Source of the DNA: Humulus lupulus
Taxonomy: Eukaryota > Streptophyta > Magnoliopsida > Rosales > Cannabaceae
Length of the DNA stretch: 64,000 nt
NCBI RefSeq assembly: GCF_963169125.1
Contig: NC_084802.1
Location: 116,502,903-116,566,902, forward strand
Reading direction: 5' to 3'
Shown: positions 34,531 to 47,246 of the stretch, in pieces
Numbering within the stretch: the stretch's first letter is position 1
Layout of the letters: every line of letters starts with the position of its first letter
Notes under the pieces: model-generated
What the model saw: only the letters and a program-made list of their open reading frames with translations
Databases searched by the model: none
What the model was told of the DNA's origin: nothing
Position numbers and translations under genes: made by a program

Positions 34531-37206
34531 TGTAATGCCCTGAATTTCCTAAAAAGGGTTAGGACCTTGATTAGGAGGCCAGGAGGGCCATGATTGAGTT
34601 ATGATGCTATCCAATGATCATATGCATGTTTATGTGAATTATATTATTATATGATGGTAAATGCATGCATATGGGTGTATTTATGATTATGAGGGTATTT
34701 TGGTAATTTGGCCGCTGTGGGCGTAATTGTGTATTTTGGGTGCATGGTTGTGATTAATTAATATAGCCACATTATAAGGTGGATTGGTTTGAGCTATTCG
34801 GCATGAGACAATCATGAAATGTAAGTGTTCAGTCTAGTCATAACGGGTTTAAGTTCGGGGCTCGGGGTGAGTCTTGGGGTCAATTCGATGATTAGAACAT
34901 TACCGGGAATTAAAGGGTAATGGGGTATGATTTATTGGCATTTGAGATTATTGAGAATAGTGGGAATTGGAGAGCGTTAATTATAACTAACGGTATAGGT
35001 TGAAAAGGACAATTTTGCCCTCGGGAAGGCTTTAGAAACTTTTAATGACCTAGGGGCATTTAGGCCATTTGGTGTGGATTTATATTGACTTCAAGGCTGT
35101 AGGAATTCAGAACAAAAACAGAGCATCATCCTCATCTCCTTCCTTCTCTCCCGTACATACTCTTCCCTTCACTTTCCTTTGAATTTTGAGAACCCAAACC
35201 GAGGCAACAAGCTAGGAGATCAAAGGTGGGAGCTTAGAAACTTAGTTCAACCATTGAAGAGGGTTTAATCCCAAGTTTGAGGTAAGTTCCAACCATTAAT
35301 TTTATGGTGTCCTCTGTTTTGGGCTTTAGTTTTTAGCTTGTGAATTCTTTGTGGAAAGTTTGGATTAATGGAAGTTTTGATTGATGTTTAACTTGGGTTT
35401 TGATGAGGGTGAGTTGTAGGTGAAGTTTAGTGGTTGAATTGGGTATTAGGTTGATGTTTGGGACTGGTTTGAAGGATTGGTTTCAAAGGAAAACGTAGGG
35501 GAAACAAGCTGGTGGCTTGCTGGTTTGCGTAAAGGGCCGCGGCCTGTGCGTGTTTCTGGGGAGGATTTTGCCTCTGTCTAAAGGTGAGCCGCGGCATGGC
35601 TAGGGAGGGTCGCGGCCCATAGAGGCAGTTTTGGCCAGAAATGGGTTTTTGACCTAGGGATGCTAGCTTTAGGCCTCGGGGTCGATCCTACTACCAGGTT
35701 AAGTGTGGATTGATGTCCCGGAGGCTAGATATTGGTTTGGGAACCTATGTTGATCATTTTTATTAATGGTGTCCCATATTTGGTTATGACTAGGTGACCG
35801 CTAAAGGACTAAAAGTTGATCGTTCTCAAGGGTCGTTCTTTTAATCATTCTAGCTCGAATCTAAGGTAAGAAAACTGCACCCTGTGTATATGTGACATGC
35901 ATGGCTATTCTTGATGCATGTTGTTTGATTATTAAACGTGACATGCATGGCTATTATCGGTGCATGTTGGATTGTTAGATATAATGCATATGATGCACGA
36001 GAAACATGAGATTAGGACATGCTTTATATACTGAGTATGATATTGTTCAGAGCTTGAGCCTCTGTGTTTATGCATGATCCTAATGATACTAATACTTGTT
36101 AAGTAAGCATGTTGAATACCTTGTATATGGATATTGGACATGTGATTTTGGTGGCATGGCTTACTTGTGTATGGCACTGGCTTATTAGTCAGAATCGGCA
36201 ATGGTGTTAGATCCATCTGTGAGACTGTGATTTATTAGTCAAGTTCACAATGAGTTGAACACTGGTCATGTTTTACTGACCTAAGTGTCAAAAATGGCAT
36301 AGTGTTATGAACGCCAAGCCAAATGAAGATTAGATCTAATCGATATCAGCAAAAATGACTCATGGGGTATTAACGCTGGACCAACCCTAAGGTCGATGAA
36401 CTTATAAGCGCTTGTCTGGTCTAAGACCAGTTATTCAGAGCCAGGGCGTATGGCCCCGGTGACTGTTTGTCACATGGCTAGGGAACGCTGTTCCAGGGTT
36501 ATGACTCTATGGACATGGGGAAGGTTATGTTGGTGACTATTCACCATACACCTATCCTGAACAAACTTATGAAAGGTTCTCTTATCAGTTAAGCCCAGGT
36601 GACCCTAACGTCACACGGCTAGAGGGTGTTGTTCCCATATTAGTGACCTTTGATATCTGTTAAGCTCTGGTGATCCTATCATCACATGGCTAAAGGGTGC
36701 TGTCCCCATATTTGTGACTTTTGTGATAGTCACCTATTTGTTTGGACTGTTGGTCCTCAATAATTAATACAATCACTGTTGATATTATATCATGTTATAT
36801 TGTGTTTTCTTGCTGGGCTTCAGCTCACGGGTGCTATGTGGTGCAGGCAAAGGCAAAAGAAAGCTAGACCATCCTTGAGTTGGAGAGCTTAGGTGATGAC
36901 GTGTACATATGCAGCTGCTCGTCCGCCACAGCCGAGGTTTTAAAGAGGAACTAGGGTTAAACCCTGTTTTGCCGCATAATACGGCCTGTTGTAAATATTT
37001 TCTTGTAGTAGACTCTGAAATTATAGTTTTGGGATCCCAACATATATATTAAACGTTCTAATGAAACGTTACATCTTATCCAAAAAATTGAATCCCTAAA
37101 CCGCTAATCACACTTAGTTACACGATTTTGGCCAAATGACTCGATTAGCGAATTTAGCACTGTTTACAAGGCACACCGTAACGGTCCCTGGAGTTGGGGC
37201 GTTACA
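34531..37206 (+). mobile_element. Solo LTR (family 2), 2.7 kb, inserted in gag of element A
   Basis: It begins TGTAATGCCC and ends GGGGCGTTACA (TG...CA), flanked by ATATC at 34526-34530 and 37207-37211. Gag reading of element A is continuous if the insert is removed. The same family as 2883-5058, but about 500 bp longer: it holds extra direct repeats, for example a roughly 52-bp repeat around GTGACATGCATGGCTATT (35889-35966) and a roughly 78-bp repeat at 36588-36722. Plus orientation is inferred from a leader-like segment with a splice donor (GAGGTAAGTT, about 35279) and acceptor (GTGGTGCAG, about 36838). Confidence 0.93.
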
Positions 37207-39482
37207 ATATCCTCCCTGAGGCGAATATGCTTTGGGGGCACCTGGGACCGCAGGTTGTCCGGGACCTGCTGACAGGCCCGGGACTCCCACGGGCATCCTG
37301 ACCCACTAGTGGAGTTGCCCCAGCTTGATCAGATTCTCGATCTCATCCTTGAGCTGCCGACACTCTTCGGTCGTGTGGCCCACGTCCTTATGGTAGGCGC
37401 ACCGTTTGTTGGTATCCCTCGAGTTTCTCCCCCCTTTGAACATGGGGTTAGGCTTCCGGTAGTGAACCGCCCTCTCCGTGGCCAGGAAGATGTCTCCCTG
37501 GTGTCCACCAAATTGGTGTATTCTGAATATTGGGGCTCGTAGCCCCTTTTGCCTTTCTTAGTCGGCTTGGACCGATTTTGACCTTTGCCGGACCTCTTCC
37601 CTCGGGAGGGGTTTACACTTGCCTCCGTTCCCCCCGCCTGGGATTGCTGGACCCCGACGGGGGCAGCGCTGTACCTGACCGGTGCGGCTCCATACCCAGA
37701 AAAAGGGGCGGACTGGGCCAGTGCATATCCCGAAGAGGCAAGACCGTACACCGTAGGCGTGGTGTAGGTAACCCCGGGCGTAACGGCCGAACCCGGGGCG
37801 ATTAGGGGAGTGACATAAGGTTGCGCCGAGAACTGCATCCTATATCCCCGGAACGCCTAGGCACTGGGTTGAGGCGTCGTAGGCCATCCGAAAGCCTGGA
37901 TCTGAGCCTCCTCCCAGTTGATAAATCCCTGGGCCCTCCTTATGAATTCTTCTAAGGTAGCCGCCTTGCTACGCTGCATGTCATCCCAGAGAGGGGACCC
38001 GGCTCGGATCCCGGACTGCAATGCCTCTAGGCGCTGCCCATCGTCCACCTTAGTCTTGGAGGCCTCTTTAGTGAAACGTTGGATGTAGGCCCTTACAGTT
38101 TCCACAGGGAGCTATTTAAGATTGGCGAGGGCGCTGATTTGCATATCCATTCTCATGGCGGCCACGAACTGTTTGTGAAATGCCGACTGCAGCCCTAACC
38201 ATGATTGGATGGATCCTGACTTAAGTCTCTTCCACCACTCCTCGGCGGGACCACCTAGAGTGATCGAAAAACAGAGGCACTTGCCGTCATCACTAACGTG
38301 CACCACGGTCATAAGTCGGTTGTACCGGGACAGATGATCCCTGGGGTCGGTGCTCCCGGTATAGGCCGTGAGACTCGGCATCTTGAACCCCTTGGGGAGC
38401 ACAGCGTCTAGGATGTGCCTCGCACAGGGCTCTTTGTCCTCTTCATTGAAGTCGGTGTCCGCTCCTTCCTGCTTGCGGACCAAGCGGTCCGTGACTTTTT
38501 TCAAAGCGGCCAATTGCTCCATGAGCTGCCTGGCCACGCCATCCTCCAGGGGGGTTCTTCCGTTCCTCCTCTCGTTGATGTTGTTCCTAAGGTTGCCACC
38601 TCAGGGGAGGATCTTTTCCTTACGAGCCCGCCCTTTCTGAGCATTCAGTCCGTCACGCAGGTCTACCCGGGACATGTCGTCCCCGGAGCTAAGGGCGTGA
38701 TGTTCATCGTTATGCGAGCGCTCCTGGCGATTCTTGTTCACCGAAGCACTGGGGTGCAAAGACCTTTCCCGTCCGGCTTGCCCTGGGGCATACCGGGGCC
38801 TGGCATCCCGCAGCCGCGTCCCTTGCGGATCGATCGGGTGGGGCCGTCCTAGGACATGGCGCACCTTCTCTTTCCTAGGGAGCGGCCGGGAACAGATCCC
38901 GGCTCTTGGGACGGGGGTATTTTTCCCTTGGGTCTTTCCCCCGGCCTTCTTTTTCTCCCGGTCCGGGTTTCCTGGGCCTGGCTCAGGAAACTGCTCTGGG
39001 GGAGGGGCTAGCCTCGCATCTTCGGGGGCTTCGGTTCTGGCTTGCGGAGCGGGCTGTTGCGCTCCTGGGGGCGGGCCAGCTGGGAGATTGGTCGCTGGGC
39101 CCTGAGCGACTATGAATGACTGCAGGGCTTGGAGGGACTCTTGCATCCGCCGGGTTGCCTCTGCCTGCTCTGCAATCCTGGCCTCTTGGTCCAGGACTTG
39201 CTGCCTCAGTCTAGTCATCTCCAGATCCTCCTGGTTGGGGTCCACTCCTGGGATCTCGGGATCCGCAGCTTCTTCATGGTATTCCCCCTCATTCCCCTCT
39301 TCTTCGTAATAGTCATCCTCGTACTCTGTTCCACCTTCATAGTCTTGTGACTCGTCAGGGTGGGACGTCTGATGAGGAGCGTCCTCAGGTGGATTCTGAG
39401 GAAGAGGTTGGGAGGGCAGCGGCTCTCCATTGCCCTGCTCAGGGTTAGTAGGGTCGAAAGTGGTGTGTCTTGTATTCACCAT
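37207..39482 (-). pseudogene. gag of element A (frameshifted, truncated by the solo LTR)
   Basis: Starts MVNTRHTTFDPTNPEQ at 39482, about 60 bases inside the 5' LTR. Residues 1-290: acidic, Pro-rich N-terminus with a predicted coiled coil (EMTRLRQQVLDQEARIAEQAEATRRM region). The capsid region follows at 38537-37857 (GPAEEWWKRLKSGSIQSW and ETVRAYIQRFTKEA), matching the Retrotrans_gag family. A Tyr/Ala/Pro-rich tail and a basic SRGKRSGKGQNRSK segment run to about 37480. Breaks: stop/shift near 38601, stops at 38109 and 37857, frameshift near 37490. The end is cut by the solo LTR and would continue at 34530. No CCHC knuckle is visible. Confidence 0.88.
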
Positions 39483-39541
39483 TGTTGTAGAGGTTTGATG
39501 TTAACAATAGCTTTCTCAGTCTCTCAATGAAAGCACCAAAA

Positions 39542-40463
39542 TGTTTACTGAGATTTTATGAAACTATATTAATAAAAGTTAAAATGAGATTAATGATAAG
39601 GGATTTGGAAGATGTAAACAAGATTTTTACGTGGTTGGGGCGTTAATGAGCCTTAGTCCACGAGACAATTGTATTAGAGCGTGGAAAGTCTATAACAATG
39701 GAGTTTTCTCTTCGTTGTGGCAGAGTAACTGTATACAAGCAAAAGAGAGACCCATTCCCCAGTGCTCTGTCACATGCACTTATAGGCTCACAGGAGCACT
39801 GGGCTTGGGTCGGGCTGACCCGGGCCCAACAAAGGTATAAATACCATTGGCTTCTCTATCGGAAGCCCAATATAAAGGATAAACACATAAAAGACAAACA
39901 TTAACTGGAGCCCACTGGACTAGCCCAAAGCCCATTCGTCACCCGACAAATTGGGGCTTTTGGTATGGGCATTTCGAGTTACTAGGCAGATTCAGGAGAC
40001 AAGATCGGTCAGAGTAGTGGCGGCGTAGGTCTGAACCAGCGGTGTACAATCCCGAGGTGGCCTTTTCCATAGGTGAGATGTGGGGGCAACTCCCACGCTT
40101 CATGGGGCGGAGTCAGGGTCACGGATGCTTTATCCTGCCAACCCTGAGGACTTGACCCAGGTTCGTTTACCTCTGTCCCTCTTCGTTTACTGTAAGCCCG
40201 GATCATCTACCTAGAGCCCGGATCGTTTACTAGGCTCCGAGACCGTTTGCCTACATCTCTACCGTAACCCCAAACAGCTGTACGTCTCCCGGATGAACGT
40301 CCCGGATCATTCTTCCTAGACACCGTTCGGGTCTAGACCCACACTTGGGCCGTCGATGTCAATCACTTCCTGCCAAATGGGCCTGGGCTGGGCCCAACCC
40401 CAATTGCCCAGTTAGTGGGCCTGGACCACCGTCCCGGGCCCAAGGCAAGAAATGGGGATAACA
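39542..40463 (-). repeat. 5' LTR of element A
   Basis: 922 bp. On the minus strand it starts TGTTATCCCC at 40463 and ends AGTAAACA at 39542, followed by TTTTGGTGCTTTCATTGAGA, the same primer-region wording as after the C LTR. A TATA-like GGTATAAATACC box lies at about 39834-39845. Confidence 0.92.
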
Positions 40464-42500
40464 TCTGTAATATGTCTGTGTTTATGATAGATCATGATAA
40501 AATAGCAAATCGGTGTTTGATAGTGGCTAAAGCCATTAATCTCACATGTTGACCCGCAAAAGCCCACATTCTGATACTTTAGTGGCATGGTTAGTAATCT
40601 TGATTATCAAGATTTTCATCATACACAATTTATTTTTTCTCTAATAAGTATATTTTATGTCAGATCACTAACCATACTCGTCGGTCAATAAAAGTCAACT
40701 TTTTGATACTTTAGTGGTATGATTAGTGATCTTGATCATCAACAGATTTACCATACAACTGATTTTGTCTCTAATTTGTCTATTTTATACAAGATCATGA
40801 TATAATAGAAAACCGATCAGTCACTATTGACGACGTTTTTCGTCAAAAAAAAAAGAACAATTAAGCTTTTTCAAAGAATTAAGAAGAAAAGAAAAAGAAC
40901 ATAGATTTTTTACATAGTTCAGTAGTTAAATCAACCTAGTCCATGAGTCACTATTATTAATGTAATCTGCGTTAAAGCCTAAATGAAATTTCACAGAGTT
41001 TTAGTTCCAAATTTCTACATACTTTACAAATAAAAAGACCCAGTATGTATAGACTGGATTCTGATACTCCTTCCCACATTTTTAGGGAAGTTACAACAAT
41101 ATACAATTTGAATTTGAAATACAAAAATATCCCATGAGAATAGGGTTGATTAAACAAATACATAACTAAGCCCATTAATATAGGCTTTTATTAATTAAAT
41201 ACAACAGCTTATCGTTCAACGAAATACATGCTTTCGAACCTGCACCATGGTTCGAGATGACAACTGCAGTGTTATCCATGCCACCATCTTTCGATCTTTC
41301 GAAGCCAACATTTGGCACGGTCCATTCCTTTCGAGCTAACTCCTTATTTCGAGCCAGACACATGACGTGGCATCAGTGTGGATGACATCTAAATAAATAC
41401 ATTTATTTAGATTATTCCTTTGAATTTTATCTCTGCGAGCCTACATTTCAAGACGAACTTAATCACCTCAAAATTTGGGGTATAATAGTCACTAATTATA
41501 CTTGTTGGCCATTAAAAGTCAACTTTTTGATACTTTAGTGGGATGATTAGTGATCTTGATAATCAAGAGCTTGGTCATACAATTGATTTTGCCTCTAATG
41601 TGTCTATTTTATGCAAGATCATGATAAAGTAACAAAATGGTACTTGATTAGTGACTAATCATAATTGCTGATCAATAATATTTTAGTGGCACACTTAGTG
41701 ATCTTGATCATCAAAAGCTTAATCATACGATTGATTTTCTCTCTAACTTGTCTAGTTTATGTAAGATCAAGATAAGGGAACAAATTAGTAGTTGATTTCA
41801 TACTTGTTGACCCATAAAGGTCAACTTGTTGATCATATAGTGGTACAATAATTAATTTTGTTTGATTTTGTCTCTAATGTGTCTATTTTATTCAAGATCA
41901 TGATAAAATAGCAAATCAATGTTTGTTAGTGACTTTCACTAACTGTACTTGTATACTCGAAAAAGTAAATTTTTTTTTACACTTTAGTGGTATGATTTAT
42001 GTTCATAATCAACAAATGCTTATTCATATGGTTCATTTTGTCTCTAATGTGTCCATTTTATGCATTGTTCGTGACAAAATAGCAAATCAGTGTTTAATTT
42101 GTGAATAAAGTCACTAATTTCACTTGTTGACGTTCAGAAGTCAATTTTTTGACACTTAATCATGCGATTCATTTTCTCTCTAATGTGCCTATTTTATTTG
42201 GTATCATGAAAAAATAACAAATTGATATTCGATTAGTGACTAAAGTCACAAATTTCACCTATTGACCCTTAAAAGTTAGCATTTTGAGACTTTAGTGGTA
42301 CGACTACAATTGTCTATAATATATCCATTTTATGCAAGATCATGATAAACTATAAAATTGGTGTTCAAGTAGTAATAAAGTTACCGTTGAGCCATGAAAA
42401 TAATCATTTTAATACTTTAATACTACGATTAATAATCTTGATCAACAAAAGCTAATAATTTTTTTTTTATATATTTTAGTGTTACTTAAATTAGTGGTAT
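40464..42500. repeat. Degenerate tandem-repeat tract, unit roughly 150-180 bp
   Basis: A common sentence recurs: ACTTTAGTGGTATGATTAGT, a CTTGATCATCAA.AG block, GATTTTGTCTCTAATGTGTC, TATTTTATGCAAGATCATGA, then AAATAGCAAATCGGTGTTTG and a GTTGACC.ATAAAAGTCAA block. The TTTAGTGG anchor is seen near 40578, 40697, 41530, 41682, 41838 (variant), 41981, 42288 and 42475 (variant). Spacing is irregular and the copies are much diverged. It is split by element A on the left and by a solo LTR at 40825-41487. Confidence 0.75.
40825..41487 (-). mobile_element. Solo LTR, Tat-type, with mutated ends
   Basis: It lies between GTCAC copies at 40820-40824 and 41488-41492 and interrupts the tandem tract, which resumes exactly at 41493. 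On the minus strand it begins TATTATACCCC (usual TG changed to TA) and ends ACGTCGTCAATA. It holds the GACTCATGGACTAGG and TAAAAAAT block (40900-40953) seen in the other Tat-type LTRs. No coding sequence accompanies it. Confidence 0.85.
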
Positions 42501-43216
42501 GATTATTAAATACATATATTTATTTCTATTCAAGATTATTTTTAAATGTAAAACTTATATTTAGAATTCATTAGCAAAATATTTTTTATATTTAAACGTA
42601 AGAAATTGTTTTTCTTTCCTAATTATATAATTCAATGCACACGCTCCTAACTTATATTAAATAAATTCATGTATTTAAAATAATTACAAAATCACAAATT
42701 TTATTATAATAGATATAGAGTAAAACTATATTATATCATAACCTATTCAATTAAAAATATAAACAAAGTTATTAAATATAAATTTATCGTATCAAAGATT
42801 AACAAAATAAAACAAGATATACATTTATGCAAAATAAAAAAAATAATAAAGATTTTTCTTCAACTCCAAATACATAACATAAGCAAATCAAGAAGAAAAA
42901 TATAATTTTTCTTTTACAAATATATACAAAAATATGTTATATATTTACATGTAACTGCACTAATTTTAAGTGTTTCTATACTTCTTTGATAGAAGAAAAA
43001 AAAAAGTAGGTCAAATATTTGGGAAAGTCTAACTAAGAGAGGTATAACAACTTTTAAAGATAAAGTTCTTTTGGAAATAAAAGTAACTGGTAACAAGTTG
43101 CTAAGGCTAAAAAAGTATACCGATGTTTTTCATACAAAAATATTCATCTCACCGTTAAAAAAAATTTCCAGCTTCCATTACAAGTTTAGACATCGGTTAT
43201 GCAAATTGAAACGGAA
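42501..43216. other. AT-rich upstream region of the MPDU1-like gene
   Basis: AT-rich sequence with no frame of note. It would hold the promoter and 5' leader of the gene starting at 43217. I see no clear TATA box that decides a start site. Confidence 0.5.
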
Positions 43217-43363
43217 ATGACGTTCCTTGGAATTAATTTTACCTGTGCTTTGGGATCTCTCCGCCATGGCCACTTTCCTGAGAAAGATTGCTTGCTTCCC
43301 CTGATTTCCAAGCTCCTCGGCTATGTCCTCGTCGCCGCTTCCACCACTGTTAAAGTCCCTCAG
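43217..43363 (+). other. MPDU1-like exon 1 (coding, 49 codons)
   Basis: The ATG at 43217 gives [20 protein letters not shown], in frame with the conserved [17 protein letters not shown]. It ends CCTCAG before GTATGTT, phase 0. The last residues PQ open the first PQ-loop motif. Confidence 0.9.
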
Positions 43364-43875
43364 GTATGTTAAGTCTTAAATTCTTCTTCCTCACTCTCAA
43401 TTTCTTGTTCTGATTGGTGATTGTTCTTCGAAATAATCAATTTTTTTAAATTTGGAAGCCGACCCATTATAGATCTATGTGACATTGAATCGCTTAACTT
43501 TTAGAAATAATTTTTTTTCTTGAAAAGAAAGAAATTCCAAGAATGTTTGGGGTGGATTTGATTTTGGGCTTTATCAAATCATTTGAGAAAAATCTCAATT
43601 CTTACTTTTTTTTAGTTTTTTTGTTCTCTTGATTATTCGAGTGTTATGTACTCTTAAATATTGGGAATTAATCACTACTATCTAGTTTAGAAATCAAAAC
43701 CTTCACAGGAAGGAGCATCGTGCTATTGAAGTTCAAATGATGATCAATATTGTACTATTTTTATCCCTTTTTGCTTGAAGTTGCTATGTTTGGATTTTCT
43801 TACTGCTTTAATTAAACCGATGGTTTTTGGTTGCTTTATACCATAGCTAGTGTAATGTACACGTTCTGATTGCAG

Positions 43876-44029
43876 ATAATGAAAATATTGAAAAATGGAA
43901 GTGTCAGAGGTCATGGTGTTGTATCCTTCGAGCTGGAGGTAGTTGGTTATACCATTGCTCTCGCATATTGTTTTAACAAGGGATTTCCTTTCTCCGCCTA
44001 TGGGGAGCTAGCCTTTCTTTTGATCACAG
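43876..44029 (+). other. MPDU1-like exon 2
   Basis: Acceptor ATTGCAG, donor ACAG then GTACTC. Encodes the rest of PQ loop 1 and two membrane segments ([20 protein letters not shown] and GELAFLLI). Confidence 0.9.
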
Positions 44030-44531
44030 GTACTCCCCAAAACTTGTTTATAAGCCTCTAGTAATTTAACACATGAGCGAAATGCGTCCTTGGAGATGTG
44101 GGGAACCGGAACAACATATATACGAACATGATTTTGAGGGTAGAATGTTTTGCAATTTTCACATTTAGATGTGTGATAATATATTGTAGTGGGTTGGTTG
44201 GTTGTCACGAGGTCATAATTTTTGTGTTATCATATTTAGAAATAACCTCTAGAGAATGTGTCTTCAGATATAGCAAAAGATTATAAACCAGCACCGAGGA
44301 GATTTATGGATTGTGCAAGTTGTATGGTGGGCGTGCTTATCCTAAATCTTCAGAATGATGCAGGATAGTCGATCGGAATCGGTGATAGTTTGTCCTAAGT
44401 TGGACAATGAGCATAATTATGGCATATTGAAGTTTTGGTGTAGAACTCAGGCTTGTGAGCCTTGAGTTAATTGTTATGGTTATAAGTTTTACATCAATAA
44501 GGAGCTAACTTTCTATTCTCATCTATCACAG

Positions 44532-44604
44532 CAATAATTTCGGTTGCCATCATTTACTATTTCTCTCAACCTTTGGGTTTGACAATCTGGATCAGAGCGC
44601 TACT
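44532..44604 (+). other. MPDU1-like exon 3
   Basis: Acceptor TATCACAG, donor CTACT then GTATCC. Encodes IISVAIIYYFSQPLGLTIWI, a membrane segment; phases fit exons 2 and 4. Confidence 0.88.
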
Positions 44605-44716
44605 GTATCCTGCTTTCTTTCAGATTAGACTGTCTTTTTATTCTTTATATATGTGTCTGTTATTTAGGTTAATGAGCATCATCGCCAAATTATTCCTTAA
44701 TACTATATTTTTCTAG

Positions 44717-44740
44717 ATACTGTGCCGTGGCATCGACCAT
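44717..44740 (+). other. MPDU1-like exon 4, left half
   Basis: Acceptor TTTCTAG, then YCAVAST before the LINE tail. The right half lies at 54872-54916. Confidence 0.82.
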
Positions 44741-44799
44741 ATTTTTTTAGAAAAACTTGGAGCAAAATCCATGTGGGAAAAGCTCAAGAAGGGAGAGTG

Positions 44800-45420
44800 T
44801 CAAGGGGAATCATTGATCATAGGCATCAGCTGAATAATAAAGTCAATACAATGAGGATGACCAGACCACCATACATGATACTTAGCCATAGAAAATACTA
44901 ATTTCGCTAAAGAGTGAGCAATTCTATTAGCATTTCTCTGGCAATGAAAGAAAGATACCTCAAAAAAACTAATTACAGGTGACAATAATATCGCTAACAA
45001 TTGGTCCTACGTAGGATGGAGCGTCCCACTTGTTCTTTATAGCTTTGATCACCTAGAGACAATTTGACTCAACAATGATACTCAAATAGCCCAAATTTTT
45101 GCAAAGGGTCAAGTTGTGCTTAATGGCCAAAGCTTTAGCTATCTGATGATGGTAGGTAGTAGCGAAAGGCTAACTAGCAGAAACAATGTCTCGCTTTTGG
45201 CAGTCTCTCATAATCATACCATATCCCACCTTATTTTGGTGCCTTTCTATTGCCGCATTAACATTCACTTTATAGGCGGTATTTGGAAGAGCTTTCCATT
45301 GAGGCAATGCATTAGGCACTTGTCTTCCATCTTGGTTTCTACCTATGTGAGTGGACATGTTGACATCTCTATAGTGTTGGATATAGTCGAGGGCTCAATC
45401 AATATGGGATACTTCAAGGC
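44800..45420 (-). pseudogene. LINE RNase H domain
   Basis: The fragments YKVNVNAAIERHQNKVGYGM (first acidic position changed to Asn in the usual LNxDAA strand) and FFHCQRNANRIAHSLAKLVF match the plant L1 RNase H that lies C-terminal to the RT. Frames are interrupted. Confidence 0.8.
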
Positions 45421-45539
45421 GAATTCTTTCATGAAGAAATTTATTTCTTTTCAGCCAATTTTGCCACATGACAGTAATGATATTTTCCAACTCTTTGTTG
45501 GGCAGGCAATCTGATAGACTCAAGATAAGTTCATAAAAA

Positions 45540-47246
45540 TCAGTATGATGCGCATGAGTCTTTTACCAAGTATTGAAGGCCTTTCCTAGTAGAACATTGC
45601 CAAAGAGCATGATGCACTGTCTCATGTCCCTTTGAACATAAAGGGCGACTATCACTTATGGGCATCCCATGGTGGCTAATAGAGGACAAGGTAGGTAACC
45701 AATTGTGGGATGCCTTCCAGATAAAGAGCTTAATTTTGGGGGAAGACACAAAGCCCAAAGTTTGCTCCACCAAGGAGAAGGTCCATTGGAAGACTCGCTT
45801 TGTCCAAGTCCTTGTTCTCTGACCGCAGCCCACTATCCACTACGAACTGAACAAATTCCTGACTCTTCATGGTGCCATACCAAGCAATCGTCCTTTTGGG
45901 TAGTTGATAACAGAATATAGGATTGTTTCAGCTTCTTCCTTGATGAATGGTAATTGAATGAGAGGTATATTCCACGCCCTTGATTCTAAACGTAAGGATG
46001 CTACGGTGGCATTAGGATTGAACACTCTAGGCGAGTAAGAACGATTAGCGTTGCCACGGGATCCATTTATCATCATATATAGAGATGAGAACCTTAGGAG
46101 TACTGGCCAGTGAAAGTAATAGAATCTCTGCATGACCCTAGCAACAAGACTTTGGATAATTATAGAGTCTCCATGCTTGTTTGGCCAATAGTGCTTGATT
46201 AAAAATGAAGAGATCCCGAAAACCAAGACCCCCACTATTTTTATGCCAACACAACTTATCCAAGGAGCACCAATGTATTTTCCTTTTTGTGTCATCCCCT
46301 CCCCACCAGAAGCGAGCACAAAGCTTGTGAATCTCATGATTCAAAGATGATGGGAGCCTAAAAAGATTCATGGAATTCGTCGGGATAGACTGGATCACAG
46401 CTTTAACTAGCACCTCTTTACCACCCACTGAGAAAAGTTTAGCTTTCCAACTGTAAAGTTTGTTCCAAATGCGGTCCTTGATAGATTGGAATAGCCCTTT
46501 CTTAGTCCTCCCAACAAAACATGGCAACCCCAGATATATCTTGTGACATGACACCATGTTTACCCCTAGAACACTTGTCATTGAGATTTTGTCTGAGTTT
46601 GGAATTTTTGAATTGAAACATACTGCAGATTTGGAGAAATTAACCAACTAGCCCTAAGTCTGACTATACCAGTCCAAAATTTGTTTGATTCGAGAACATG
46701 CTACTACAAAAGCTTTAAAAAAGAACAGACTGTCGTCAGCGAAAAACAAATGAGAAATAGATGGTCCTGTACTACCGTAGGATATACCTGAGAGAATGTC
46801 CGCCTCACAATCTCGTCACATGAGAGCAGAGAGTCCTTCAACACAAAGTAGGAACAAAAAAGGAGAAAGGGGATCTCCTTGGTGCAGTCCCGTTGAGGGG
46901 TAATATCTCTAGTAATTTCACCATTGACAATAACTGAGTAGTGAATTGTGGATATGCAGGCGAATACTTTCCTAATCCAATCCTCATGAAATCCCATCTT
47001 TTCCGTGATGCCACATAGGAAAGACCATTCAACACGGTCGTAGCCTTTTGACATGTCAAGTTTGATAGCCAAAGTACCTTGGTTGCCTAATACACATCGC
47101 TTCAATGCATTGACACACTCAACACCAATCATACCGCTGTCAACTATAAGACGCCTAGGTAAGAAGGCACTTTGTTCCTCTGAAATTACTTCCTCGAGAA
47201 TCTCTCTAAGGCGGTTGGTCATAGATTTCGCAATGATCTTGTACAA
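45540..47246 (-). pseudogene. LINE reverse transcriptase and zf-RVT region
   Basis: Read from 47246 downward: MTNRLREILEEVISEEQSAF, AIKLDMSKGYDRVEW and FFADDSLFF (near 46745) are RT motifs of plant L1 elements. Then 46647-46138 holds [20 protein letters not shown] and the [19 protein letters not shown] block, and 45833-45540 the zf-RVT domain (FIWKASHNWLPT, C..GHETVHHALWQC). Several frame changes separate the parts. The enzyme would prime reverse transcription at the target site. This copy is inactive. Confidence 0.9.

Larger units (their letters stand above)
24635..40463 (-). mobile_element. Tat-lineage Ty3 retrotransposon A with antisense gene and nested solo LTR
   Basis: Two LTRs (24635-25565, 39542-40463; each about 925 bp, TGTTATCC...AAACA on the minus strand) and the exact 5-bp duplication TCTGT at 24630-24634 and 40464-40468 define a complete insertion of 15.8 kb. 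Gag-pol reads on the minus strand in the order gag, protease, RT, RNase H, aRNH, integrase. A 9-copy 61-bp tandem array and an opposite-strand spliced gene lie between integrase and the 3' LTR. A solo LTR of another family (34531-37206) splits gag. Frameshifts and stops are fewer than in element C but enough to inactivate it. Confidence 0.95.

Noticed and set aside
43870..44061. A stand-alone small membrane protein gene
   Set aside because: It is exon 2 of the MPDU1-like gene, with splice sites on both sides, read on into the intron.
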